Below, piece after piece: positions 49,756-58,952 of a stretch of DNA of 64,000 bases; the stretch's first letter is position 1, and every line of letters begins with the position of its first letter. The DNA is taken from positions 1,736,001 through 1,800,000 of the forward strand of contig JASGIS010000001.1 of the NCBI GenBank assembly GCA_047601745.1, written 5' to 3'. The stretch is from JAKPAM01 sp047601745. GTDB lineage: Bacteria > Pseudomonadota > Gammaproteobacteria > Burkholderiales > Burkholderiaceae_E. Below the pieces are notes generated by a model that did not search any database, had not been told where the DNA came from, and saw only the letters and a program-made list of their open reading frames with translations. The position numbers and the translations under genes are program-made.

Positions 49756-52281
49756 ATGCGATCAAGCGCGAACAGCACCGGGCTGCCCGGTTTCCGTCGA
49801 CCCGTCCTTCGCCGCCACGCCATCGCCTATGCGGCATGGCTCGCCATCGGCGGTGCCGCCCTGGCGGCCGCGCTGCCGGATGCGGCGTTGGCCCAGACCG
49901 GTGTCGAGCCGGCGCGGGCCGCGCGCCAGAGCTACGACATTCCGGCCGGCGCGCTGGCGCCGGCGCTCAGCAGCCTAGCGAGCTCGGCGAACGTGCTGCT
50001 CACGTTCACGTCGGAGCAGACCGGCGGGAAGACCACGGCGGGCATCCGTGGCCAGTACACGGTGCAGGAGGCGCTGGCGGCGCTGCTGGCCGGCAGCGGC
50101 CTGCAGGCCGAGCCGCTGGGCAACGGCGGCTACGTGCTGCGCGCCGCGCCGGCCGAGGCTGCCGTGCCGGCGTCCCGGCCGGGCGCGGCGCCGAACGCCA
50201 GCGAATCCGTGCTGCCGCCGGTGCGGGTGACGGCTTCCGCCGCGCAGCGCCCCGGTGAGCTGCCGCCCGCTTATGCCGGCGGTCAGGTGGCCCGCGGCGC
50301 GCGACTCGGCCTGGCCGGCAACGCCGACGTGATGGACACGCCTTTTTCGGTGACCAGCTACACGGCGGAGGTCATCGAGAACCAGGGCGCGCGCACGGTG
50401 GCCGACGTGCTGCGCAACGATGCGTCGGTGCGTTTCGCGACGTCGGACGGCCATCCGTTCGAGAACTTCCGGATCCGCAACTTCGCCGTCAACCAGAACG
50501 AGATGACGATCGGCGGCATGTACGGGCTGGCGCCTTATGGCCATACGCCGGTCGAGATGTTCGAGCGCGTGGAGCTGCTGCGCGGGCCGAGCGCGCTGTT
50601 CTCGGGCATGGCGCCCGCCGGTGCGTTGGGCGGCACGATCAACCTGGTGCCCAAGCGCGCCGGCGAGCAGGCGCTGAACCGGGTGTCGCTGGACTACATC
50701 GGCAAGAGCCAGTTCGGCACGCGCTTCGACCTGAGCCGCCGCTTCGGGCCCGACGACTCCGTCGGCGCGCGCATCAACGGCTCGTTCGCCGACGGCGATA
50801 CCGAACTGGACGGCCAGTCCAAGCAGCGCCAGTTCCTGTCCGCCGCGTTCGATTACCGCAACGGCGGTTTCAAGGGGTCGTTGGACGCCTACTACAGCAA
50901 GGAAAAGTTCAAGGGCGGCACGCCGGTCGGCGTCTTCTTCCGCAACCCCGCGCTGGGCGTGCTGAAGACGCCCGATGCCGGCCTGAATCAGTTCCCGGCC
51001 GCTTATGGCGAATCCGAGAACAAGGCGGCGATCCTGCGCGCCGAATACGCGTTCAATGATTCGGTGACCGCGTTCGCCAACGTCGGCGTGCGCCACGGCA
51101 AGGTCGGCGGCTTCTTCACGGGGTCGTGGGTCGTCGCGACCGGCGCCGACGGCACCGGCTCGCTGTCGATGTCCGGCCAGCGGATGTACGAGAAGAACGT
51201 CAATGCCGAGACCGGCCTGCGCCTGAACTTCAGGACCGGCGGCATCGGCCACGAGATGACGATCCAGGCCTCGCGCCTGAAGATGGACTACGGCTACGAC
51301 GCGACCTCCAACAGCGGCATCACCAACCTGTACAACCCGGTATCGGTGGCGATGCCCGATCTGCCCGGCTCGGCGCTCAAGTGGTCCGACAAGACCTTCG
51401 ACAGCCTGGCGCTGGTCGATACGCTGTCGCTGGCCGACGACAGCCTTCGGCTGACGTTCGGCCTGCGGCACCAGAGCTTCAAGGTCGAGCCGACGGCCGA
51501 CGGCATCGCGACGGGCGGCGAGGTCGCCTACGACAAACACGTCATCACGCCCGCGCTGGGCGTGGTCTTCAAGCCCTGGGGGCCTCATCTGTCGCTATAC
51601 GGCAGCTACGTGCAGGGTCTGAGCCAGGGCAACAGCATCTCCACGCAAGGCGGCTACGTGCGCAACCATACGTTCGCGCCGTACAAGACCGAGCAGAGCG
51701 AGGTCGGCGTCAAGTGGAACGCCGGAACGTTCACCAATACCTTCGCGCTGTTCCAGATCACGCAGCCGACGCTGCTGACCTTCACCAACGGCAGCGGTGG
51801 GCTCGACGCCAACGACGGCGGCGAGAAGCGCGTGCGCGGCCTCGAGTGGAACACCTTCGGCGAAGTCGCGCGCGGCCTGCGCGTGCTCGGCGGCGTGCTC
51901 TATGCGCAAGGCGTCCAGACCAAGACGCAGGGCGGCCTGCTCGACGGCTACGCCAGCGTCGGCTCGCCGAGGTGGCAGGCCAATCTGGGTGGAGAACTGG
52001 ACGTGCCCGGGGTACCGGGCCTGACGCTGACGGGCCGCGTGGAGGCCAGTTCCAGCCAGTGGCTGACCAACGACCACTCGCTGAAGCTGCCCGGCTGGGG
52101 CGTGGTCGACCTGGGCGCGCGCTATGCTGCCAGGATGTACGGCAGGAACGCGGTACTGAGGTTGAACGTGACCAACGTGGCCGGGCGCGACTACTACTCG
52201 GGCATCTTCCGCGAAGGCGCGGCGATCGCCACGATCGGGGCGCCGCGCACGCTGTGGGCTTCGTTGACCGTCGATTTCTGA
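49756..52281 (+). CDS. TonB-dependent siderophore receptor with N-terminal STN signalling domain
   Basis: Outer-membrane transducer of 841 aa. A signal peptide ends near ALPDAALAQ. The STN domain is at about residues 53-110 (QSYDIPAGALAPALSSLASSANVLLTF, GIRGQYTVQEALAALLAGSGL), needed for FecR signalling. The plug has VIENQGARTVADVLRNDASVRF, RIRNFAVNQNEMTIGGMYG and ELLRGPSALFSGMAPAGALGGTINLVPKR. The barrel ends ASLTVDF. ATG 49756 gives a normal-length signal; ATG 49720 adds 12 residues. The sequence resembles FhuA/FiuA-like receptors. The ferric ligand is not determined. Confidence 0.92.
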   Translation: MRSSANSTGLPGFRRPVLRRHAIAYAAWLAIGGAALAAALPDAALAQTGVEPARAARQSYDIPAGALAPALSSLASSANVLLTFTSEQTGGKTTAGIRGQYTVQEALAALLAGSGLQAEPLGNGGYVLRAAPAEAAVPASRPGAAPNASESVLPPVRVTASAAQRPGELPPAYAGGQVARGARLGLAGNADVMDTPFSVTSYTAEVIENQGARTVADVLRNDASVRFATSDGHPFENFRIRNFAVNQNEMTIGGMYGLAPYGHTPVEMFERVELLRGPSALFSGMAPAGALGGTINLVPKRAGEQALNRVSLDYIGKSQFGTRFDLSRRFGPDDSVGARINGSFADGDTELDGQSKQRQFLSAAFDYRNGGFKGSLDAYYSKEKFKGGTPVGVFFRNPALGVLKTPDAGLNQFPAAYGESENKAAILRAEYAFNDSVTAFANVGVRHGKVGGFFTGSWVVATGADGTGSLSMSGQRMYEKNVNAETGLRLNFRTGGIGHEMTIQASRLKMDYGYDATSNSGITNLYNPVSVAMPDLPGSALKWSDKTFDSLALVDTLSLADDSLRLTFGLRHQSFKVEPTADGIATGGEVAYDKHVITPALGVVFKPWGPHLSLYGSYVQGLSQGNSISTQGGYVRNHTFAPYKTEQSEVGVKWNAGTFTNTFALFQITQPTLLTFTNGSGGLDANDGGEKRVRGLEWNTFGEVARGLRVLGGVLYAQGVQTKTQGGLLDGYASVGSPRWQANLGGELDVPGVPGLTLTGRVEASSSQWLTNDHSLKLPGWGVVDLGARYAARMYGRNAVLRLNVTNVAGRDYYSGIFREGAAIATIGAPRTLWASLTVDF

Positions 52282-52350
52282 TGTCTCGACCTTAAAAGGA
52301 CGCGCCGATGCGGGTTTTCGCCGTTCTGCGTTGTTTCGGAGCCTTGCCGC

Positions 52351-52701
52351 ATGCTCGCCGTGTCCGGTGAACGTCCATTGCCCGGCGACGCCGCGCGGCG
52401 TCGCAAACCTGCGCCGATCCGGCCGGACTGGCTGTCCAAGACGCTCGCCGGCCTGCTGCTCGGCCTGACGCTGGCGCTGGCCGCCAGCGCCCTGCTCGCG
52501 GCGCTGCTGGCGGGCCTGCCGATCTCCGAGCGCGGTCAGCTCGCGATGTGGATCGTGCCGCCGATCTGGCTGGGCGTGTCGTCGGGCGTGTATTTCTTCG
52601 CCAGCGGTCGGCGGGCCTGGCTCTGGCTGGGCGGCGCGAACCTGCTGGCCTACGGACTGTTGCTGGCCGTGCGGCTCGCAACGCAGGCGGGTATCGGATG
52701 A
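52351..52701 (+). CDS. DUF3649-family membrane protein (iron cluster)
   Basis: The 116-aa protein has three predicted membrane segments (about residues 28-55, 64-84, 88-110). It matches in layout the DUF3649 proteins that occur with TonB receptors and PepSY transmembrane proteins. The stop overlaps the next start (ATGA), so translation is coupled. The biochemical role is unknown; membership in the iron-uptake cluster suggests help with ferric-siderophore reduction or TonB-like function. Confidence 0.78.
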   Translation: MLAVSGERPLPGDAARRRKPAPIRPDWLSKTLAGLLLGLTLALAASALLAALLAGLPISERGQLAMWIVPPIWLGVSSGVYFFASGRRAWLWLGGANLLAYGLLLAVRLATQAGIG

Positions 52702-54359
52702 GAGCCGACTTCGTTCGCGTCTACAAATCCGTCCACACCTGGACGGGCATCATCAGCGGCATGGCGCTGTTCATCGCGTTCTATGCGGGCGCGCTGACCG
52801 TGTTCAAGGAGCCGATCCGCCGCTGGTCGACGCCGCCTTCGGCCGTCATGCAGGCGGTGCCGCCGGATGTCGTGCAACCGCTGATCGTGCAGACGCTGGC
52901 GACGACGCCGGCCGCCGCGCGCGGCTTCACGCTGCGGCTGGACGGGGACAAGGCCATCCCGCGCCTCGAATGGCAGGTGCGCGATCCGAAGGCCGGCGAT
53001 CACGACGAGAGCGCCGCGCGCCACTATGCGGCCACGATGGGCGCCGACGGCCGCGTACGAGTGGTCGAGGAATCGCCGTCGCGGCTGGTGGAATTCATCG
53101 ACATCCTGCACCGCGTCGTCGGCCTGCCGACGGATTCGGACCCGAACCGCTGGATCATGGGCGTCATCGCCGCGCTCTACACGGTGGCGCTGGTATCGGG
53201 CGTCGTGGTGCTGTTGCCGTCGCTGGTCAAGGACTTCTTCGCGCTGCGCATCGGCCGGAATCTGAAGCGCATGTGGCTGGACGCGCACAACGTGGTCGGC
53301 ATCGTCAGCCTGCCGTTCCACATCGTCATGGCGCTGACGGCCGTGGTCTTCGCTTATCACGATCAGATCTACGCGTTGCAGGACAAGGTGGTCCACCAAA
53401 GCCAGTGGAGCCAGGCATTCCAGCGGCCCCAGGGCAAGCCGGGCGAAGCGCCGGCGCCGCGCGATCCGGCGGCCATGCTCCCGCCGGATCGGCTGCTGCA
53501 GATCGTCAAGGCCGCCGCACCGGGGCTCGAGCCCAGCGGGATCCAGTACCAGCAGGTGACCGGCCCGCGCGCCGTGGCGCGCGTCTGGGGGAAGGATCCG
53601 ACGGTCGTTTCGCCGCGTGCGATGGGCGGTTTCGCCGCGATCGATCCTTATGACGGCAGGTTGCTCGCCACCGATTTCCTGCCGGGCCGGCAGAACGTGC
53701 CGAACCTGTTCATCAGCAGCTTCTTCGCGCTGCACATGGCGTCGTTCGGCGGCGCGGTCGTGCCGTGGCTGTATTTCCTGCTCGGGCTCGCGGGCGCCTG
53801 GCTGTTCTATAGCGGCAACCTGCTGTGGGTCGAAACGCGCCGCAAGGCCCTGCGCAAGAGCGAGCAGTCGGCCGGGCCGCCGGTACAGCGCCTCGACACC
53901 CGGCTGATGGCCGCCGCTACCGTCGGCGTGTGCCTCGGTTGCGCGGCAGGCATCTCGCTGACGATCGCGGCGGCCAAGTGGCTGCCCGGCCGCGTGGAGA
54001 GTCTCGCCGCCTGGCACATGGGCATCTACTACGCGGTCTTCTTCGGCAGCGTCGGCTGGGCCTTCCTGCGCGGCGCCGCGCGTGCCGTCGTGCCGCTGCT
54101 GTGGCTGGTCGTCGCCTGCACGGCCGCCATCCCGTTGTCGACGCTGCTGGCTGTGCCGTTCCCCGGATTGGGGCCGTGGGCCGACGGCGAGGCCGCGGCG
54201 CTCGGCGTCGATGCGACCGCCGTGATCGGTGCGCTGTGCTTCGCCTGGATGGCCAGGGCGACGGCCCGGCGGGTCAGGCAGGGGCCGGCCGACAGCGTGT
54301 GGTCGGCGAGGCCGGCCGAACCGTCGCCGGGAGTGCCGGTGGTGCAGCGGCAGTCTTAG
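52698..54359 (+). CDS. PepSY-associated transmembrane protein (iron-regulated)
   Basis: Inner-membrane protein of 553 aa with PepSY_TM features. It has VYKSVHTWTGIISGMALFIAFYAGALTVF at the N-terminus, IDILHRVVGLPTDSDPNRWIMGVIA and MWLDAHNVVGIVSLPFHIVMALTA with the conserved His residues, then ALHMASFGGAVVPWLYFLLGLAGAWLFYSGN. Such His-rich helices resemble b-type heme or ferric-reductase proteins, and family members are linked to siderophore-iron reduction. It overlaps the DUF3649 gene by four bases. The C-terminal ~130 residues add further membrane segments. Confidence 0.86.
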   Translation: MRADFVRVYKSVHTWTGIISGMALFIAFYAGALTVFKEPIRRWSTPPSAVMQAVPPDVVQPLIVQTLATTPAAARGFTLRLDGDKAIPRLEWQVRDPKAGDHDESAARHYAATMGADGRVRVVEESPSRLVEFIDILHRVVGLPTDSDPNRWIMGVIAALYTVALVSGVVVLLPSLVKDFFALRIGRNLKRMWLDAHNVVGIVSLPFHIVMALTAVVFAYHDQIYALQDKVVHQSQWSQAFQRPQGKPGEAPAPRDPAAMLPPDRLLQIVKAAAPGLEPSGIQYQQVTGPRAVARVWGKDPTVVSPRAMGGFAAIDPYDGRLLATDFLPGRQNVPNLFISSFFALHMASFGGAVVPWLYFLLGLAGAWLFYSGNLLWVETRRKALRKSEQSAGPPVQRLDTRLMAAATVGVCLGCAAGISLTIAAAKWLPGRVESLAAWHMGIYYAVFFGSVGWAFLRGAARAVVPLLWLVVACTAAIPLSTLLAVPFPGLGPWADGEAAALGVDATAVIGALCFAWMARATARRVRQGPADSVWSARPAEPSPGVPVVQRQS

Positions 54360-54458
54360 CAGACTGAAGGGCTACGGTAAGGGCACGTGCGGGGCGGCAA
54401 GCGCGATGGCCTCGCATGATCTCGCCCTGAAGGGCGAGGCTTGCGCTCTGGCTCGTGG

Positions 54459-55610
54459 TCAGATGAGTTCTTCGAGCGGCATCTCCAGTGGCGACATCAC
54501 CCGCGCGCGTTCCCCGATCGGCCAGCCTTCGCGCACCGGCGCGACCACCCATGCCTCGGATACGTTCGTGTCGGCGCAGGCCTGCCAGAAGCCTTTGGTG
54601 ACGGTCGGCGCCGACGACAGCTTCGCCTCGATGCCGATGCGCCGGGCGCCGATCTCCACCAGGAGGTCGAGCTCGGCGCCCGCCGCGGTCCGGTAGAAGC
54701 TCACCGGCACATCGGCGGGCAGCCGTGCGCACACCTGCTCCACGACGAAGCCTTCCCACGACGCACCTGCCGCCGGGTGGCCCGATAGATCGTCGGCGTT
54801 GCGGATGCCGAGCAGCGCGTGCAGCAGGCCGGTGTCACGAAGATGGATCTTTGGTGATTTCACGAGCCGCTTGCCGAGGTTCGCATGCCAGGGCTCGAGC
54901 CTGCGCACGACCAGCGCATCGACCAGGTGATCGAGCCACCGGCCCACCGTGGGTGCCGACACGCCGAGCGAGCGTGACAGCGCGGACGCATTCAACAGTT
55001 GTCCGTGCAGGTGTGCGAGCATCCGCCAGAACCGGCCCATGCTCTGCGGATCGATGCCGATCCCGAGCGCAGGCAGATCGACGTTGAGGAAATGCCGCAC
55101 GAAGTCCTGCCGCCATTGCCAGGAGTCGGCTTCGAGTGATGCGGTGTAGCTGCCCGGAAAACCGCCGCGGACCCACAGCCGCTCGATGTCCTCGAACCGT
55201 TCGGACACCTCGGGCAGCAGCAGCGGCGCCATGTCGACCACTTCGAGGCGCCCGGCCAGCGTCTGCGATTGGCGTAACAGCCGGAACGATGCGGAGCCCA
55301 GCAGCAGGAAGCGACCCGGTCGTCGGTCAGTGTCGATCTCGGCCCGTAGTTCGGAGAACAGGCCGGGCGCGTTCTGAACTTCGTCGAGCACGACGAGCCG
55401 GTCGCGGCGTGCCGAGAGGAAGCGTGCCGGGTCGGTCAGCTTCGCCAGATCGGCGGCCGTCTCCAGGTCCAGGTAGGTCGAATCGGGCCGCCTCGCCGCC
55501 GCGGCGCGCGCGAGCGTGGTCTTGCCGACCTGGCGTGGACCCAGGATCGCGACAGCGGGGCTGCGGGCCAGCGCTCGCTCGACGCGGGCAAATGCGAGAC
55601 GTTCATACAT
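54459..55610 (-). CDS. AAA ATPase with DUF4143 C-terminal domain
   Basis: The 383-aa product has Walker A GPRQVGKTTL (about residues 24-33), Walker B LVVLDEVQNAP (about 72-82) and a sensor-like LLGSASFRLL. The DUF4143 region includes LSRSLGVSAPTVGRWLDHLVDALVVRRL (winged-helix) and a PD-(D/E)XK-like GAELDLLVEIG with IGIEAKLS (about 305-330). These ATPases (COG1373) are widespread, often mobile, and of unsettled function. ATG 55610 is preceded immediately by a perfect 14-bp-arm inverted repeat that contains its AAGG ribosome site. I see no linked toxin or effector. Confidence 0.88.
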   Translation of the reverse strand: MYERLAFARVERALARSPAVAILGPRQVGKTTLARAAAARRPDSTYLDLETAADLAKLTDPARFLSARRDRLVVLDEVQNAPGLFSELRAEIDTDRRPGRFLLLGSASFRLLRQSQTLAGRLEVVDMAPLLLPEVSERFEDIERLWVRGGFPGSYTASLEADSWQWRQDFVRHFLNVDLPALGIGIDPQSMGRFWRMLAHLHGQLLNASALSRSLGVSAPTVGRWLDHLVDALVVRRLEPWHANLGKRLVKSPKIHLRDTGLLHALLGIRNADDLSGHPAAGASWEGFVVEQVCARLPADVPVSFYRTAAGAELDLLVEIGARRIGIEAKLSSAPTVTKGFWQACADTNVSEAWVVAPVREGWPIGERARVMSPLEMPLEELI

Positions 55611-55647
55611 CCTTGCATTTTGAATATGGGATGTTCAAAATGCAAGG
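55611..55647. promoter_or_regulatory. Perfect inverted repeat covering the leader of the AAA/DUF4143 gene
   Basis: Arms CCTTGCATTTTGAA (55611-55624) and TTCAAAATGCAAGG (55634-55647) are perfectly complementary with a 9-base spacer, ending at the base next to the ATG context. As DNA it could be an autoregulatory operator. As RNA it forms a hairpin that includes the AAGG ribosome site of the ATPase. Confidence 0.85.
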
Positions 55648-55703
55648 AAGAATAGATCTGCTGGAGCCGGACGATTCTGCCGTCTCCGCAGCGGTTCCGC
55701 GGT

Positions 55704-56228
55704 CTATCGGCGCTTGCCGATCCGCTTCTCGAACCAGTCGTCCAGCATCGGTTTTTCGTAGCGCAGGCGATCGGTGCTCGGGTAGCGGTTGATCGAAGCC
55801 AGGTAGTTCATGTCGGAGAGCTGCTCGGTCGCACTGGCGACGACCCGTCCGTCGTGGCTCAGCGTATAGCGCAGCTTGATCCGGGGCCAACTGATGTCGC
55901 GCACGATGCGCACGTCGGCGCCGCCACGGAAGCGGAACGGCTCGAAATCGCCGGCCAGGTCGATGTCCAGCACGTCGATCTTCAGCGAATCGCCGGGCGC
56001 CAGGTAACGCTCGGCCAGCGACCTCAGGTGCTGCTCGATGTCGCGCTGCACTTCCGCGCGCTCCTGCTCGCCCGGAAGCGGACGCGAGTAGCCCGCATCC
56101 GTGTACTTCTCAGGGTCGACGAAGGTGATGGAGACGTCGGCGGCCGCTGCTGCTGCCGCGGAGCCGCTTGCCGTCAGCACGGCGGCGACGATGAAGCGGG
56201 CGATGAGAATGGCAGGGGGTGTGTTCAT
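55704..56228 (-). CDS. DUF3016-family exported protein
   Basis: The 174-aa product has a signal peptide (FIVAAVLTASGSAAAAAA) and a body beginning DVSITFVDPEKYTDAGYSRPL. The core has APGDSLKIDVLDIDLAGDFEPF and the ISWPRIKLRYTLSHDGRVV stretch, which matches DUF3016. Function is unknown. ATG 56228 has AGGAG eight bases upstream. It is divergent from a carboxylesterase gene; the 126-bp gap holds a 13-bp direct repeat (CATACTCATCCGA) around 56309-56334. Confidence 0.8.
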   Translation of the reverse strand: MNTPPAILIARFIVAAVLTASGSAAAAAAADVSITFVDPEKYTDAGYSRPLPGEQERAEVQRDIEQHLRSLAERYLAPGDSLKIDVLDIDLAGDFEPFRFRGGADVRIVRDISWPRIKLRYTLSHDGRVVASATEQLSDMNYLASINRYPSTDRLRYEKPMLDDWFEKRIGKRR

Positions 56229-56354
56229 GATGCGTTCTCCTGCATCATGCGGGCATGCATTCGGTCAGGGCATGCGACCGGCGGCACGCATGGGGCGATG
56301 CCGCCCATGATACTCATCCGACATACTCATCCGACGAATGAGGAGACGAACACC

Positions 56355-58115
56355 ATGGTTTGGCACGGCAATCGGCGTTCCGGCGTGATCTCGTCGGTCC
56401 TGTCCCTGGCGACACTGGCCGTCGCGCTGAACGGCTGCGGCGACGGCGACGGTTCCGGTCCGACGGTGCGCCAGACCCGCTACGGCGCGGTGCGCGGCAC
56501 TGACGACTCGGCGCAGTCCGGCACATGGTCGTGGAAGGGCATCCCGTTCGCCAGGCCGCCGGTCGGCGCGCTACGCTGGAAGGCGCCGGTCGATCCCGAT
56601 GCCTGGAGCGGCACGCGCGACGCGACCCGGTTCGCCGACGCCTGCGTGCAGTACGGCCGGATCTACGGCCCCGGCGCCCACAACGTCTACGACGCGACCA
56701 TCGGCACCACGCTGAACCAGGCCGTCGGCAGCGAGGATTGCCTGTACCTGAACATCTGGCGACCCAGCAGCGGCGACACCGGCCTGCCGGTCATCGTGTT
56801 CATCCACGGCGGCAGCAACGTCTCGGGCTACACGGCCGACCCGGTCTACGACGGCGCGGCGCTGGCCAAGGCGGCCAACGCGGTGGTCGTCACCGCCAAC
56901 TACCGGCTCGGCATCTTCGGCTGGCTGAGCCTGCCGCAGCTCAAGGACGGCGTGAGCGCGGCCGAGGACTCGGGCAACTTCGCGACGCTGGACAACATCA
57001 AGGCGCTGCAGTTCGTCAACGCGAACATCTCGGCCTTCGGCGGCGATCCGGGCAACGTCACGGTAATGGGCCAGTCGGCCGGCGCGATCAACGTCTACGC
57101 GCTGCTGACCTCGCCGCTGATGACGGCCGCCAGTCCCAAGCTGATGCACAAGGCGATGCCGATGAGCGGCGGCATCTCGCTGGCCAGCAACCTGCCGGCC
57201 GGCAGCATCCCGACGCTGAGCCCGGCCTCGGCCGCGCTGGCGCAGGGCAACGCGCTGCTGAACGCATTGCTGATCGCCGACGGCCATGCGACCGATGACG
57301 CTTCGGCGCAGGCCTACGTCGCGACGCAAAGCGCGGCGCAGATCGCCGCTTACCTGCGCGCGAAGGATCCGGCCACGCTGCTGGCGACGTTGTTGACCCG
57401 GCTCGCGCCGCTCGGCCTGGCCGGCTCGGGGCCGATCCCCGACGGCACCGTGCTGCCGGTGGACCCGATCGCCGCGATCAAGGCCGGCAACTACCTGAAG
57501 GTGCCGGTGCTGGCGAGCAATACGCGCGACGAGGCGAAGCTGTTTCCGTCCTTCCTCGCGCTCTCGCCGCTGCTGGGCGGCGTCAGCGGCCGGCTGGTCA
57601 GCGACGCGACGCTGTTCGCCACGCAGTTCGACTACGATCCGGACGCGCCGCCCACGGTCACGATCGAGCAGTGGATCCCCTCGGTCTACCTGCCGGTGAC
57701 GACGCCGGTGACCGGCTTCAACGCCAGGACCGACCTGCTGAACGCGATCTTCTTCGGCACGAGCCGCGACGACGTGATGACGGCGCTGAAGTCGCGGCAG
57801 GCCGATGTCTGGTATTACCGCTTCGACTGGGACGAGGAGCCCGCGCCGTGGAACGACATCTACGGCGCGGCGCACGCGTTCGACCTGCCGTTCGTGTTCG
57901 GCACCTTCGGCCCGTCGCTGTTCTCGAACGTGGCCAACAGCACGGCCAACCGGCCCGGACGGCTGGCGCTGTCGAACGCGATGATGCAGAGCGTCGCCGC
58001 GTTCGCGCGCCGCGGCGATCCGAACAACACGTCGTTGGGCGTCGCGTGGCCGGCCTGGCCGAGCCAACTGCTGTTCGATGCCAGCGCGACGGCCGCGAGC
58101 ATTTCGGTGCGCTGA
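56355..58115 (+). CDS. Type B carboxylesterase lipoprotein
   Basis: Carboxylesterase/lipase family protein of 586 aa. A lipobox-like ALNGC at about residues 24-28 marks a probable lipoprotein. The family motifs are GIPFARPPVGALRWKAP, EDCLYLNIWRP and IVFIHGGSNVSGY. The nucleophile elbow is GQSAGA, where the usual Glu of GESAG is Gln. The probable His is in GAAHAFDLPFVFG. ATG 56355 has AGGAG nine bases upstream. It presumably hydrolyses esters in the periplasm or at the outer membrane. The substrate is not evident. Confidence 0.9.
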   Translation: MVWHGNRRSGVISSVLSLATLAVALNGCGDGDGSGPTVRQTRYGAVRGTDDSAQSGTWSWKGIPFARPPVGALRWKAPVDPDAWSGTRDATRFADACVQYGRIYGPGAHNVYDATIGTTLNQAVGSEDCLYLNIWRPSSGDTGLPVIVFIHGGSNVSGYTADPVYDGAALAKAANAVVVTANYRLGIFGWLSLPQLKDGVSAAEDSGNFATLDNIKALQFVNANISAFGGDPGNVTVMGQSAGAINVYALLTSPLMTAASPKLMHKAMPMSGGISLASNLPAGSIPTLSPASAALAQGNALLNALLIADGHATDDASAQAYVATQSAAQIAAYLRAKDPATLLATLLTRLAPLGLAGSGPIPDGTVLPVDPIAAIKAGNYLKVPVLASNTRDEAKLFPSFLALSPLLGGVSGRLVSDATLFATQFDYDPDAPPTVTIEQWIPSVYLPVTTPVTGFNARTDLLNAIFFGTSRDDVMTALKSRQADVWYYRFDWDEEPAPWNDIYGAAHAFDLPFVFGTFGPSLFSNVANSTANRPGRLALSNAMMQSVAAFARRGDPNNTSLGVAWPAWPSQLLFDASATAASISVR

Positions 58116-58190
58116 GATGGCGCGCGGCCGGCGCCGCTTGCAGAGGCCGCCGGCCGCGCCCATCCGCTATCGCGGCGGATCCAGGGCCTG

Positions 58191-58952
58191 TCAGTCGAGT
58201 GTGGCGGCGATTCGCCGGATTTCTTCAGCGCTGCGTTCGCCGGCCAGCGGCGTTCCCGGCATCAGATGCCGGCCCATCGCGAGCCCGCCTATCAGCACCG
58301 GCTCGAAGCCGATGTCGCGGACCAGGCGCGAGGCCAGCGCGATCGCCTGGGCATCGTCGCCGGCGATCGGCATGCCGATGCGTCCCGGCTGTTCATGCGC
58401 CGCGCCCATCCGCGCGGAGCCGATCGCATTGAAGGCGCGGACGATGCGCGCGCCGGGCAGCAATTGCGCCGATGCGAGACCCGCGCCCCGATCACGTGCC
58501 CAGGTCGCGATCTCGCCATCGCGCTCGGCGAACGGGTTGCAGGTATCGATGACGATCTTGCCTGCCAGCAGGTCGGCGAGATCCTTGCCGAGATCGGGTA
58601 GCGCGCGGTAAGGCACCGAGACCAGCAGCACCTGTCCGAAGGCCGCTGCCTGACGCGGCGTGCCGGCTCGCGCGTTGGATCCGATCCGGGCCGCCAGCGA
58701 CCGGTCGTGCTCGATGTCGCGCGACGAGAACATCACCTCGTGCCCGGCCTCGGCCCAGACGCTCCCCAGGGTCCCGCCGACCTTACCCGAGCCGATGATG
58801 CCGATCTTCAGTTTCGCATCGGCTTCTGCCGCTCTCGCCGCGCTGGCCGTCAGCGGCTTGCCGCCGATCGCGGCGACCGCTGCTGCTGCGGCGCCGATGG
58901 TCTTCAGCCCCCTGCGCCGATCCCATTGGCTGATGCCGTCGATTTTCCTCAT
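58191..58952 (-). CDS. Tat-exported NADP-binding protein (F420-dependent NADP reductase-like)
   Basis: The 253-aa product begins with a twin-arginine-type signal (DRRRGLKTIGAAAAAVAAIGG). A Rossmann domain follows with IGIIGSGKVGGTLGSVWAEAGHEVMFSSRD, where the Ser-Arg after the second strand suggests NADP preference. VSVPYRALPDLGKDL, GKIVIDTCNPFAERDG and IVRAFNAIGSARM match the F420_oxidored (NADPH-dependent oxidoreductase) family. ATG 58952 has AAGGAGG six bases upstream. Export of a nicotinamide-binding protein is unusual. Cofactor may be bound before Tat export, as in glucose-fructose oxidoreductase. Confidence 0.83.
   Translation of the reverse strand: MRKIDGISQWDRRRGLKTIGAAAAAVAAIGGKPLTASAARAAEADAKLKIGIIGSGKVGGTLGSVWAEAGHEVMFSSRDIEHDRSLAARIGSNARAGTPRQAAAFGQVLLVSVPYRALPDLGKDLADLLAGKIVIDTCNPFAERDGEIATWARDRGAGLASAQLLPGARIVRAFNAIGSARMGAAHEQPGRIGMPIAGDDAQAIALASRLVRDIGFEPVLIGGLAMGRHLMPGTPLAGERSAEEIRRIAATLD

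Noticed and set aside
52650..54017. Minus-strand frame opposite the PepSY protein
   Set aside because: No start signal, no motifs, and the plus strand encodes clear membrane segments.
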